A program made the position numbers and the translations under genes. A DNA stretch of 64,000 nucleotides from Armigeres subalbatus (lineage: Eukaryota > Arthropoda > Insecta > Diptera > Culicidae). Below the pieces are notes generated by a model that had not been told where the DNA came from, made no database searches, and saw nothing but the letters and a program-made list of their open reading frames with translations. Position 1 is the stretch's first letter, and each line of letters begins with the position of its first letter. Positions 11,168 to 21,810 of the stretch are shown here, in pieces. The DNA lies in NCBI RefSeq assembly GCF_024139115.2, contig NC_085141.1, forward strand, positions 27,226,242 to 27,290,241, given 5' to 3'.

Positions 11168-11763
11168 CGTACGGCCGAGTTGCCGAATAATATGCAATTA
11201 ATTGTAATCAAGTGTCGGTCTTTCACCGTCATTAGTCGTCTGAGTACACGCGACCGCTTACGTTAAAAGGCAATCAAACTCATCAAATGCTTTAGCCAAG
11301 CAAGCCTTTGGCACAGCAGAGTGCGATTGAATTCGCATTCTATACCGTCCCGCCAGACAGTTACTGGGCGGCATGAATGCGATCCTCTCGTTTAATAAAC
11401 AATGTGCACTCAGCTTGGCTGTGGATATACAATAGTAAAACGCATGTGGAGATTGGACAAATCAAGCATCCGAAAGATATTCAATTTGCAAAAAAAGGCT
11501 AACCGCGGTGGAGGTTGGTACTCGGATTCTGATGGCTTTTTCACAAACGTGACCTTTAAGTGGTCTTGTTGTGTAGGGGTTATCAAGCCTATCTAGAATA
11601 GGAGGTTGAGGGTTCAGAGTCCCTCCAAGACACGTGGATTCTTTTCGCATAATTTCATATCAATTTGTCCATTTCGAAACATATGCTGTGCATATGCACA
11701 GCCAAGATATTTAACAAAAAAATGGTTTTCGTACGGCCGAGTTGCCGAATAATATGCAATTAA
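11168..11763. repeat. Segment bounded by exact 34-bp direct repeats
   Basis: The same 34 bases (starting CGTACGGCCGAGTTGCCGAA) occur at 11168-11201 and 11730-11763. The 528 bp between contain a tRNA-like head at 11562-11633. The repeats could be a long target duplication, short terminal direct repeats or a local duplication. Confidence 0.8.
11562..11633 (+). repeat. tRNA-like SINE head
   Basis: GTCTTG at 11563-11568 pairs with CAAGAC at 11626-11631. GTGTAGGGGTTATC resembles a D-arm and box A. CCTAT/ATAGG makes an anticodon stem with only a 5-nt loop. GAGGGTTCAGAGTCCCTC makes a T-arm with one extra loop base and a mutated box B. The malformed loops argue against a functional tRNA gene and for a tRNA-derived SINE. 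Confidence 0.55.
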
Positions 11764-11889
11764 CTAATATGAATTTTAGACTCAGATTCAACAACAAGCC
11801 CCAAATCTTTGTTTCCAATCAAGATCATCATTATGTTTTCTAAAAAAAAATACCTAAGCAAATTTTGGGCAATCAAAACATTCGATTCG

Positions 11890-11894
11890 TTCTT

Positions 11895-11925
<31 letters not shown>

Positions 11926-12630
11926 TTCTTCTTCTTCTTCTTCTTCTTCTTCTTCTTCTTCTTCTTCTTCTTCTTCTTCTTCTTCTTCTTCTTCTTCTTC
12001 TTCTTCTTCTTCTTCTTCTTCTTCTTCTTCTTCTTCTTCTTCTTCTTCTTCTTCTTCTTCTTCTTCTTCTTCTTCTTCTTCTTCTTCTTCTTCTTCTTCT
12101 TCTTCTTCTTCTTCTTCTTCTTCTTCTTCTTCTTCTTCTTCTTCTTCTTCTTCTTCTTCTTCTTCTTCTTCTTCTTCTTCTTCTTCTTCTTCTTCTTCTT
12201 CTTCTTCTTCTTCTTCTTCTTCTTCTTCTTCTTCTTCTTCTTCTTCTTCTTCTTCTTCTTCTTCTTCTTCTTCTTCTTCTTCTTCTTCTTCTTCTTCTTC
12301 TTCTTCTTCTTCTTCTTCTTCTTCTTCTTCTTCTTCTTCTTCTTCTTCTTCTTCTTCCTTCTTCTTCTTCTTCTTCTTCTTCTTCTTCTTCTTCTTCTTC
12401 TTCTTCTTCTTCTTCTTCTTCTTCTTCTTCTTCTTCTTCTTCTTCTTCTTCTTCTTCTTCTTCTTCTTCTTCTTCTTCTTCTTCTTCTTCTTCTTCTTCT
12501 TCTTCTTCTTCTTCTTCTTCTTCTTCTTCTTCTTCTTCTTCTTCTTCTTCTTCTTCTTCTTCTTCTTCTTCTTCTTCTTCTTCTTCTTCTTCTTCTTCTT
12601 CTTCTTCTTCTTCTTCTTCTTCTTCTTCTT

Positions 12631-12660
<30 letters not shown>
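11890..12660. repeat. (TTC)n/(GAA)n array, ~771 bp
   Basis: About 256 triplets with two blemishes: A for C at 11925 and a one-base phase shift near 12358 (TTCTTCCTTC). It produces poly-Leu, poly-Phe, poly-Ser, poly-Lys, poly-Arg and poly-Glu frames up to 302 codons that are not genes. It is the tail of the SINE at 11891-13506. Other SINE tails here have 4-14 triplets. Confidence 0.97.
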
Positions 12661-12661
<1 letters not shown>

Positions 12662-13506
12662 TTGGCATTACATCCCCACACTGGAAAAGAGCCGCCTCGC
12701 AGCTTAGTGTTCATTAAGCACTTCCACAGTTATTAACTGCGAGGTTTCTAAGCCAGGTTACCATTTTTGCATTCGTATATCATGAGGCTAACACGATGAT
12801 ACATTTATGCCCAAAGGAAGTCGAGACAATTTCCAATCCGAAAATTACCTAGACCGGCACCGGGAATCAGAACCCAGCCACCCTCAGCATGGTCTTGCTT
12901 TGTAGCCGCGCGTCTTACCGCACGGCCCGATCAGGAATCCATAACAAAATTATAACTCAATTCTATCAATGGTTGTTTTTTAAAACTACGTGTGTTATAA
13001 TTAGATAATTCTATAAAAGTGTGTCTTCGGCCAGTTTTATTTCATATCAAAATTATAACAACATTTGTTATGCATATTTACGCAAAATAATTGCCTACAT
13101 TTTTTTGTTGATATTTGAAAAAAGCAGGTAATCACCTCCAGTATAACTTGAATCTTTGTTCAATATTAATAGCTAGTATAAAGGTAATTTCCTACATTAT
13201 GGATGCAGATCCGTCGTTGTAGCGTACCAGATTTTTATCTGTGATGTAGCCAATTACCTTGGAAGTAGATTTTTGTACCGCATAATAATTATATATAATT
13301 GTTATATAAACGGTTGTTATAATGCTGAAATGAAGGTAAAAACCTCTGATTTAATTATGTTACAGCTAGAAGGAATTTTGATATAATTTTTGTTATTTTA
13401 ACATTGAACCAGTCAAATTTATAACACATTTTGTTACATTATTTTCTGAAATAAATAACTCCCCTTGTTATAATTTTGTTATGCATTCTTGATCAGGTAA
13501 GGAGGG
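11891..13506 (-). mobile_element. Feilai-type tRNA-related SINE with giant GAA tail and nested MITE
   Basis: On the minus strand the element starts near 13506 with GCCCTCCTTAGCCGTGCGGT-type sequence (interrupted by a MITE), then a box A-like and a box B-like region (GGCTGGGTTC then GATTCCCGG), then a tRNA-unrelated body running to about 12661, ending in a GAA triplet tail. This matches the published plan of Aedes Feilai: tRNA promoter, unrelated body, triplet tail. The target duplication CATTCGATTCGT is perfect at 11879-11890 and 13507-13518, so the triplet array lies inside the element. Box B has one extra base compared with the copy at 21728-23493. Confidence 0.85.
12927..13497. mobile_element. 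571-bp MITE nested in SINE head
   Basis: Inverted ends CCGATCAGGAATCCATAACA and CCTGATCAAGAATGCATAAC continue into AAAATTATAAC. It separates CACGGC (12921-12926) from TAAGGAGGGC (13498-13507), which are contiguous in the other SINE copies. I could not see a target duplication. The interior is AT-rich with several TTATAAC/TGTTAT motifs. Confidence 0.7.
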
Positions 13507-13590
13507 CATTCGATTCGTATTTTAATCAATTTTACATTTTAAATTTCTAGAACTTTGTTTCCTTTTTTCAGTTTTCAGTACCTATATCTA

Positions 13591-13771
13591 GGGGAAATGA
13601 CGGCTTTGGCAGGTTTTGTTATATTATTGTTTCTATAACCAATTATGCTCAAATTGGGCTTGAACATTCTTTGCATATCAAAGAATGTCGTGGCCGAATT
13701 TCATTATATTCGGTCAACAAAAACCCCCCTGACAATAATAGAACAAAACCTGCCAAAGCCGTCATTTCCAC
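13591..13771. mobile_element. 181-bp TA-flanked MITE (GGGGAAATGACGGC family)
   Basis: Ends GGGGAAATGACGGCTTTGGC and, inverted, GTGGAAATGACGGCTTTGGC, running on into AGGTTTTGTT on both sides. TA at 13589-13590 and 13772-13773. A second member is at 59456-59599. Confidence 0.85.
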
Positions 13772-13773
13772 TA

Positions 13774-14932
13774 TATATATTAAATTTATTATTAAAAATT
13801 TGAACGTTACAATTCACTATTATCAAATTGGAATTATCAAAGTTTTGGAATTTATTCCTTATTTTACAAGTTAAAAAAATATTTTAGAGTATTATATCCT
13901 TCTATTATATTAGGTTAGTTGTGGAAAAATACTAAGTAAGAGATAATTTACTCTTCGAAATTGATATCAAAATGATCTAGTGACAACACAAACTGGATTC
14001 AGACAAAAGACTTACTTAATTGTTGTACTCACACACTCCGTGTAGTAAAAGTTAGTATGCGACTGAGTAATAAACATTAAAGAGTCAATATTTCTATTAT
14101 TAACTTCATAAAAGCTTTGAAGAATTTTGAATTTGACTTGACGAAAACTTTTTTCCCGGTACAGATCCTGAACTCCCGGATTTTCCCGCTTTTTTTTCCC
14201 GGTGACTACAATTTCCCGTCTTTTTTCTGCCTTTCCTGTTTTACCCAGTTTGGTGGCCACCCACCAAACACGTGGTTCTAACACGAGTAAAACTCTACCA
14301 AATAAAAACTGCGAATCTTTCCTTAATCAGATTTACCATAGATTAGGATTAATATTTATCCAGCTTTCCATTCTCCAATAATGGCGGATGCTATGAAAAA
14401 TATGACAAGAACTATTTCCAAACATTGAACTGAGCTTCTTTGTCAACAAAGGCATTTGCGCAAGAGTTAGTTTTCTTATTTGTTTTCCACTGTGCTTATT
14501 AACTTTAGTTTCATTTCAGGTGTTGTTGAATAACGAAATATGTATATATCTGAGAACCATACGTTGTAGTTAAAATTAGTACTGAACATGGCCTTGCAAC
14601 TCCCGGAACATATGATCCAAGGGCATGTGCTCATTCAGGAATGGTGAATACTCTTCACTAGCCGCCTACTTTGCAGGACAACGTCTATATATAAAAATGA
14701 GTTTGCATTTGCTTCGAGGCAATATAATTCGTCTTGGGAAAGCGGAAAATTTAACTTGGAATGTCGGATAATCAAGAAATTGCAACGATCTGGTGTGATG
14801 TGGAGAAAACAATCATGCTCGCACTGAAGTCGATCTAGAGTGCGACCCTGCAATATGCTCAACTATGACCAGTTTGAACCTAGGATTGAACGCAAAATAC
14901 AAACCCGAGGGAAATCGTTATCTACAGTCAAA
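13774..14932. other. AT-rich, no gene recognised
   Basis: A patch at 14150-14240 is a degenerate repeat of TTTCCCGG/TTTTCCCG units. The other short frames carry no motif. Confidence 0.4.
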
Positions 14933-14934
14933 CC

Positions 14935-15106
14935 TCCATGCGTCGATAGTTAAGGGACGGTCGACTCATGGACATATCGAGATGTAGAATAGAAAATCAT
15001 GTGGAAGTAGTACTGTCATCAAAGTAATCCATAAAACATTTTTTAGTGTGGAAATATTTGCTTCCATGAGTCGATATCGAACCTTAGAACATCGACTCCT
15101 GGAGAG
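14935..15106. mobile_element. Tigger/pogo-like MITE, right end damaged
   Basis: Left end CAGTCAAACCTCCATGCGTC after TA at 14933-14934. An inverted partner (GACTCATGG / CCATGAGTC, and CGATATCGA-type blocks) lies at 15060-15105. The CAGTCAAACCTC terminus is typical of pogo/Tigger elements. The right tip is cut by the insertion at 15109-15590. Confidence 0.5.
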
Positions 15107-15108
15107 TA

Positions 15109-15590
15109 GGGAAGGGGGCAATATGCCTAGCTAAGCAAACACTGCTCTATTGTCTTATTTGTAACGCTATTCATGGGTATTTTTACATTATGCATCAGTT
15201 AAACAAGATAGCTAGTTGATGCCATTCAAAAATTGTCAAAAATCTCAATCATATTGATAATATTCACATTTCAACATTTTTGTTGTCGGAAAACTCATGA
15301 GGCAAAACGCCTTTCAGCTGGCGGCTCCTAGTATGGATAGTCCGTGGAGACGCAAGTACTTTGTAGGTTATTGCCACTAGGGCGTTTTGCCTCGCCAAAA
15401 TGTTAGATGTTTCTTCAAAATGTTGAAATTTTCGGTTTTCCGACCTTCCCACGCACTATTTTGAAACTTTCTTCGCCTATCCTACATAATTTTAGATCTA
15501 GTTTTGTTACGGACATATTAATGACGGTAAATATGGAGGAAAACACAAAAGGCGTTTTGCATCGGGGGGGCGTTTTGGGGCCTCTTCCCC
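15109..15590. mobile_element. 482-bp TA-flanked MITE
   Basis: Left end GGGAAGGGGGCAATATGCC, right end inverted GGGGAAGAGGCCCCAAAACG; TA at 15107-15108 and 15591-15592. Inside, GAGGCAAAACGCC near 15300 and GGGCGTTTTGCCTC near 15381 pair as a second inverted repeat. A 90-bp block at about 15175-15270 is also seen, diverged, at 24551-24655. Confidence 0.65.
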
Positions 15591-15623
15591 TATATTAATA
15601 AGAATGAGTTGAGGTTTCTGTTT

Positions 15624-15746
15624 CTGTTGGATCGATCAGGTGGAAGATGACTTGCGGACCCGTAGACTGCGTGGTTGGCGACGTGTAGCCATGGACCAAG
15701 CCGAATGGAGAAGAGTCTTATATACGCACAGGCCATAATAATAATA
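15624..15746 (+). mobile_element. 123-bp 5'-truncated RTE insertion with 12-bp target duplication
   Basis: Nearly identical to the last 120 bases of the RTE at 1-1308 (encodes the WIDQVEDDL region, ends with TAATAATAATAA). Flanked by AGGTTTCTGTTT at 15612-15623 and 15747-15758. It is a direct record of target-primed reverse transcription with extreme 5' truncation. Confidence 0.85.
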
Positions 15747-15965
15747 AGGTTTCTGTTTTCTCGATTTTACTAGCGAGAAGATTCTCCAAATAGCAAGATT
15801 TTTTCATAGAATAATTATTCCTGGGATCAGCAGTGTTTATATGTGCATATGAAAACATGGAACGTTTCACAGCGAAATATTTATGCCAATTGATTGCCGA
15901 TTCATTATTTTAAATTAAATTCGGTTATCATTTTTGTTATGTTGACTGTTCATTCGATTCTATCA

Positions 15966-16052
15966 CAAACGCCCGAATGACACTCGCCCGAATGTAACAG
16001 TCGCCCGAATTCCATTCCTTGAAAAGACCATTCGCCCGAATGGACCACTCCT
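15966..16052. repeat. Left terminal array of CGCCCGAAT units
   Basis: About five units of the form (A/T)CGCCCGAATG, spaced 13-26 bp apart, inverted relative to the right array at 18566-18780. Confidence 0.75.
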
Positions 16053-16739
16053 TGAATAGGTCGTATATTTATGCATACCTTCAGATTCTATAACAACATG
16101 TTATTTTCTAATCCTTATTGAAAGGAAAAATATGCCAATCACCTGAAATATATGAACGTACCACCGCATAATTAAAAACAACATGTTATATGGTCAGAAT
16201 CATTATTACGATGTAAGATATAGCTTCACAGTTTACGTCGTGGTTATCAAATATTTTTCGGTCGATTCAACCATAACTACTCGACATCATCACTAAATGT
16301 CAATTCAATATACAGCATGCTGTTCCTAAAAGTTTTATATTTCCTGCATTATATGTCAACATTTTATCATACTGTCGAGCGAAAATTTTGCACGCGAAAA
16401 CGGCCGATTTTTATGGTGACATAACTTAACAACCATTCAACATACTGTTATTTGTCAAATAACCGTACCACAAACTATTGAAACTTTACATGAGATTATT
16501 CATTTTACAGTTGTCAACAGTAAAGGATACTAATGGCCGAACGCACGGGAAAATATCCATTTACAGTTTGTAATTATGCGGGCAGTTTGTCCAGTTTTTT
16601 AGCCTGCAGTGGTCGTAGAGTAAGTTGGAACTCTGTAAAACGGAGGACTTCCTCGTTTCAAAAGCATATTCCACTTATTGTGCCACCCTAAAATGTTATT
16701 GGAAGTTCGAGGAATACTGTTTAGGGTATTTTCGATGCT

Positions 16740-17545
16740 AGGAGTAGTGAGAAGTTAAAAATGAGAAGTAAAAAGAAGTGAGGAGCACGAAGTGAGAAAT
16801 GAGATGTGATAAGTGAGATGTGAGAAGTTAGAAATGAGAAGTGAGAGGTGAGAAGTGAGAAGTGAGAAGCGAGAAATGAGAAATAAGAAGTGAGAAATGA
16901 GAGGTGAGAAATGGGAGGTGAGAAGTGAGAGGTGAGAAGTGAGAAGTAAAAAGTGAGCAGTGAGGAGTGAAGAGTGAGAAGTGAGAAGTGAGAGGTGAGA
17001 AGTGTGGAGCAATAAGTGAGAAGTGAGTAATGGGAAGAATGAATGAAAAAAAAAATGAAAAAAGAAGAAAAAGAGATTGAAGAATAAAAAAAGGGAGAAG
17101 GAAGAAAAAAGTGAAGGAAAATAGAAAGAAGATAAAATGAAGAAAAAAGGTACAAAAGAAAAAAAGGAAGAAAAAAGGAAGGAAAAAGAAAGAAAGAAAA
17201 AAGAAGGAAGAAAGAAGGAATAAGACAGAAGGAAGAAATAAGGAAGAAAAAAAGTAAGAAAGAAAGACAACAAAAAGAAGGAAGGAAGAAAGAAGGGAGG
17301 AAGAAGCATGAAAGAAGGAAAAAAAGGAAGAAAGAAGGAAAAACGAAGGAAGAAAGAAAGAAGAAAGAAGGAAGAAAGAAGGAAGAAAAAATGAAGAAAG
17401 AAGAGAGAAAGAAGGAGAAAAGAAGGAAGAAAGAAAGATGAAAGAAGGAAAAAAGAAGGAAGAAAAAGGAAGAAAATGTAAGAAACAAGGAAGAAAGAAA
17501 GAAGAAATAAGGAAGAAGGAATAAAGGAAAAGGGAAGACGTGGCT
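16740..17545. repeat. Purine-rich satellite: GTGAGAA heptamers then GGAAGAAA
   Basis: 16740-17035 is a degenerate (AGTGAGA)n array. 17040-17545 is a (GGAAGAAA)n-like array. The opposite strand gives open frames of 255 and 326 codons with a periodic SLLTSHF pattern, an artefact of a 7-bp repeat. A related heptamer array lies at 27065-28055. Confidence 0.9.
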
Positions 17546-18565
17546 CGTTTTTGCTTATCTTTAAAACGAATTTTGCTTGAGCCTTAATACTAAGGGAAGA
17601 AATCATGTCTTCAATACATTTAGAAAGAACAATATATGAAGAAAAGAAGGGTGAATTCCTAATTCCGCCTCTTATTTTTGACGATTGGTTTAAATGAATA
17701 CCCTTGCAACCAGTACTGGAATTTCTCATTTTCAATGAGAGATGTCACACGATGTTTACATATCTGCCTCTTTCAATATCTATAGAAATGCGAAGGATGA
17801 ATGGCATGCTACAAAAATCTCAAAAAATCTTTGACCCGTGACAGGGCATGAAAGTGTGCAATATCTGCTTTATTTTTGTGTTTATTACCATTTTCAACTC
17901 GGTAAATTAAAGGAACATGATTAATTAATCGATTAGTCACTATTATTCGCATGTAACTATTGAAATAATTTAGAAATAATAATTTTTAAAATAAAGCGCT
18001 ACATTCTTTCATGGCTGCCTTTCATGCGAAGAAATTGATCAAAGTACCCACGATTCTTTCATTTGGTCGCTTGAAATAGAAAAGGCACTCTTCTCTCTGT
18101 CTTATGACGATCACGACCTTTTCAGTACTGCTTGCAACGTTATTTTTCGCTACAGCTCTAATTATTCCGTCAGGTTTTAATTCATTTCAGGATGTATAAG
18201 TGACCAGCATACATAAAACTTATTTTAATATCTGATTCTCTCAATAATGCTAAGCGATGGAAACTGACTTTTTTTTTCTATGAGGCTCTACACCTCGGGA
18301 AAGTTTTCAGCCGAATTTTGGTCACTGTGCCCAAGGGAAAAAATCTGCGGATCAAATTCCCGAGGTGTGAAGCTTATGCATACGTATATAAAGAAATCAA
18401 GCCATTATTTGAATATTATGAAAAAGAAAGTACATAATGTCGTTATTTTTATTATTATTTCACACATAAACGAAACGAATATTTAATTACATATGAGAGA
18501 CGTAAATCAAATATACTATTTCTTTTTATTAGTCACAAAAAAATTTTTAATCAAGTAAAGTGAAG

Positions 18566-18780
18566 AGTTTATTCGGGCATATAGTCTATTCGGGCGAATG
18601 GTCTTTTCGGGCGAATGGTCCATTCGGGCGAATGGTCTTTTCGGGCGAATGGTCTTTTCGGGCGTTTGGTCTTTTCGGGCGTTTGGTCTATTCGGGCGAA
18701 TGGAATTCGGGCGTTTGTCATTCGGGCGAATGGAATTCGGGCGAATGGAATTCGGGCGAGTGTCATTCGGGCGTTTGTGA
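18566..18780. repeat. Right terminal array of ATTCGGGCGAATGG units
   Basis: About twelve units of 14-18 bp: ATTCGGGCGAATGGTC, TTTCGGGCG variants and GAATTCGGGCGAATGG. Each core is a near-perfect palindrome. All six frames are partly open here (60-98 codons) but are repeats only. Confidence 0.9.
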
Positions 18781-19144
18781 TAGAACCGTTCATTCGACCA
18801 AAATGATAACAATTCTAGTTATCAATATAACTGGATAATAAAGTTTGTGATTAATAAGTTATTCTACTTTCCTCTCTGTCCAGCCGACTGTTATTTACAT
18901 AAAATGGTCATGGCATCATTATTGGCTATAAACAGTGTTCAGTAAATGCACAATTGTAGAAATAATGGTGCTCTTCTCTACGACTCCTCAAGAAAGCGTA
19001 ATTGGATGAGTGCCTAGAAGAGACGCCGTACAATCACTTGATTCGAGTTCGAATCCAAGTGAATGCCAACATTTTTTTCAATGCCCAACGAAGTCGGCAA
19101 AGAAGATTTACCTATTTTGGTCGATAAAACAATGACGGCTGATA

Positions 19145-19380
19145 ACTTAATTAGTTATTTGAGTAAATAACATATATAACAAAATATGTTATCAACTTGG
19201 TATTAGTGATAACTTAATTTGATTTCATTTAGTTGTTTCTGGAACATTCTGGTATCATTTTTGTTATGATGGCTGTTAATTCAGCTAAAATGATAACAAG
19301 CTCAGTTATCAAAATGTTCGATAGCCGAATAATAGAATTAGTTATCAATTAGTTATTCATCTTTGCTCGGGGAGTTTCCG
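19145..19380. repeat. GTTATCA-rich interspersed repeat (intact relative)
   Basis: Contains several GTTATCA/TGATAAC motifs in both orientations, probably a MITE. It aligns with the interrupted copy at 15910-15957 and 18788-18880. Exact ends are unclear. Confidence 0.5.
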
Positions 19381-19741
19381 AGTCAATAAATCTTCAAAAT
19401 TCATCGGAAGGTAAAGGCTCTATTAACGTTTAAAATCTTACATGATTGCGTGACAAAACCCAATTTAAAATTCTGGTTTGACACCCAGTACCTTCGGGTA
19501 AGACGTTATGCAACGTCAACAGTTCAATTTAGACACCCACCTAGTTAAGTTTGTCATAGAAGATGTTTTTTTGAGAAATTCATTGTCATTGTCCCCAAAT
19601 GGAGATGCCACTCATCATTATTCAAAGCCGTTGTCTACGCCACATCTCAATAGAGCCACTTTATTCTGTATACTCTTGTATGGCGGAAATCGTTATGATT
19701 ATTCACATATCCTTGCATAGTCAGTAGCGAAGCCATATGCT
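19381..19741. other. No gene recognised
   Basis: A 70-codon frame at 19508-19720 has no motif. The duplicated segment begins at about 19742. Confidence 0.4.
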
Positions 19742-21185
19742 TATTCACAAATAACGTTACGTGCAAAATTACTATTTCAAATACTATTCGCTTTTGTGCA
19801 TAATATTTTAATATTCGATTTGATATTTTCACGGACTCTCACTGTGGCCTAAACTCTTACGTATTTATTGAACAAGCTCTCACTTGATAGAAGAACACAG
19901 TTATATGAGCACAAAGTCAGTTGAACAAATATTTAAACACGCTGTTTTGCGCAAACATTCCAATCAAATGCCTTCCGATGAAAGTGTCATCTCTAGAATG
20001 CACCGACTTTGGCAGCAGCTTCTAGGGCGAATGGTTCAGACATCATTATGCGTCTAGTTGCACTACCGACTTAGAAGACAATATCACTCACTGCACACTC
20101 AATAAGCCGACCAACATCGACGAAACTTCCATGGCAGGATGTTTGTATTTCGTGACAAACGAATGCCTATGTGATGTCATTGTTAACTGGGCTTGATTTC
20201 ACGTACATATTGATCAAATAGAGACCGAAGCACGTTAGGAATTTTGAGCATTCATAACTATATCGTTATCGTAGTCGGTGTATTTGCATCGTTGAAACAC
20301 TTCGTTTGATTCATTGTGGCTCATATCTCTTTAGGCAGATCTAGGCTAACACAAGAATTTTCTGCCCTTTGAATCCACGCAAAACATCATGAGTTTTGAT
20401 TTTCCTTCCTATCAACTAGTGCAACATTGAACTATCTTGCATTTGATTTCATTTTGTTAGTACACAGTTTTTCGCAATAGAATTAAATTTGCCATAAAGA
20501 ATTAATTTTCAAAAAAAGAGAGATCGTGTTCATAAAAAAAAACAAAATCTTCCACGGGTTCATTGTTGAACATAAAATAGACTGCGGCTTATGTGAAAAC
20601 TGTTTTCATGTCTTGATATGAGAAAGTTCCACAAACTACAACAATTTGGTATATGCATTTGTTATGCTGCGACCGATTTTCAGCGCCCTTCGAATATGCC
20701 GCGGAATATCAACCGTGCGAAGGACCAACTTTTAATATCACCAAATTGTGTGTAACCAATGCAGCTGCTTCCGATGGGTTTACCTGCATGAGGCTATAAC
20801 TTTTCGACCGCCGAGCTGACAGCCAGCAACGAGAGTGGGTAGCGTTCAATGCAGTGGAATCGTGCCCATCGTCATCAGCTCGATCGAAATGAACATTTTT
20901 GTTTAAACCCAGAGTGGTGTTGTAGAACACTGTTCAACTGCATCAACAAAATGACCAGGATGGGCGTCCACCCGAAACGACAAACGTAAACGAGCATATT
21001 GCCACCGTTTCAGATCAACAGCTACGCTATGACTTTAAATAGAAATTCATAAAGGGGCTAAAGCAGCGAACGAACATCGGTTTTCTATAATGCAGTAACT
21101 CCGGTGGAAAGCCGCAGTTTTCTCACTTCAGTGACCACTCTACTTCTACAGTAAGCGGATTTCCCCACAGGAGGCGTTATAGTGG

Positions 21186-21578
21186 TTGCATCACCCTAAA
21201 TGCTTGGAGCACCATTCAGATGCACCTGACCACGCATACCTTGTGGAAAGGGAAATGAAGCCGCTAGATGGAGGTCATATTTTCGGGCGGACTAACAAAG
21301 TGCAACTATGCTGGAAAAAGAAGAATAACTCACGATGGTTCCACCTTGTGCGACAAGCTCGATGCAAGCCCAATGAACGTACCAACAATGCTGCTTGTCT
21401 GTTTGCCGGGCGCGATATTTCAAACAGGGCCCACTCACTTTCAAAGTTCACTTGCTGCCTTTGGGTAATGCCCAATTTCCGCCCACTACACAAATACAAT
21501 AGCAGCAAGCGGAGAAGTGTGACCTTTGTCAAACATATATTCGGAAACATTTGGCCCGACATAGAATTTCCTAGTTAA
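21186..21578 (+). pseudogene. 130-codon open frame shared by both copies, unrecognised
   Basis: Starts MHHPKCLEHHSDAPDHAYLV. The counterpart at 57355-57747 is equally long, but its last residues differ because of a one-base deletion. The differences I can see in the aligned part are three amino-acid changes and about one silent change, which does not look like purifying selection. No domain is recognised. I regard it as a chance frame or old remnant. Confidence 0.3.
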
Positions 21579-21734
21579 ATTTTTTTTTTCAATTACAGAA
21601 GATTCAATAAATTTTACATATAATTATAGTTATTCGCACTCATAAACATGGTAATCTTGTCTTGTCTTGATCTTGGAGTCAATGCCTTTCCCACTAACTG
21701 ACTGAATTCAGAGCTTGGCTTGAGTCTTCTTCTT

Positions 21735-21765
<31 letters not shown>

Positions 21766-21810
21766 TTGGCATTACATCCCCACACTGGGACAGAGCCGCC
21801 TCACAGCTTA

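Larger units (their letters stand above)
15958..18787. mobile_element. 2.8-kb element with palindromic-unit arrays at both ends
   Basis: Ends TTCTATCACAAACGCCCGAA and, inverted from 18787, GGTTCTATCACAAACGCCCG. Both then enter arrays of ATTCGCCCGAAT-type units (15966-16052 and, longer, 18566-18780). The flanks GTTCATTCGA at 15948-15957 and 18788-18797 are a perfect 10-bp duplication. The interior carries a heptamer satellite and AT-rich DNA but no transposase. Subterminal arrays and a 9-10 bp duplication are compatible with a Mutator-like or foldback element. The superfamily call is inference. Confidence 0.7.
15910..18880. repeat. Host repeat split by the 15958-18787 element
   Basis: 15910-15957 plus 18788-18880, when joined, align with 19250-19375 (GGTATCATTTTTGTTATG, then GCTGTT-ATTC, then AAAATGATAACAA). 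The intact relative at 19145-19380 supplies the empty site. Confidence 0.6.

Noticed and set aside
11760..12717. Open frames of 263-302 codons on both strands (poly-Arg/Lys, poly-Phe/Leu, poly-Leu/Ser, poly-Lys/Glu)
   Set aside because: They are the six readings of one GAA/TTC triplet array in a SINE tail.
16721..17735. Minus-strand frames of 255 and 326 codons resembling hydrophobic membrane proteins
   Set aside because: The periodic SLLTSHF and FFLPSFFL readings come from the heptamer and GGAAGAAA satellites; no unique sequence or start context.
18566..18780. CRISPR array (short regular repeats)
   Set aside because: Units are contiguous palindromic repeats without unique spacers, in clearly eukaryotic DNA with inverted partners at the other end of a transposon.
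18516..18838. Five overlapping frames of 60-98 codons with repeated RANGIRANGIRA or FARIPFARM patterns
   Set aside because: They read through the ATTCGGGCGAATGG array, which is open in several frames because of its unit length.
19000..19072. tRNA-like patch with TTCGAGTTCGAATCCAAG
   Set aside because: A T-arm-like hairpin exists but no acceptor, D or anticodon arm could be paired with it.
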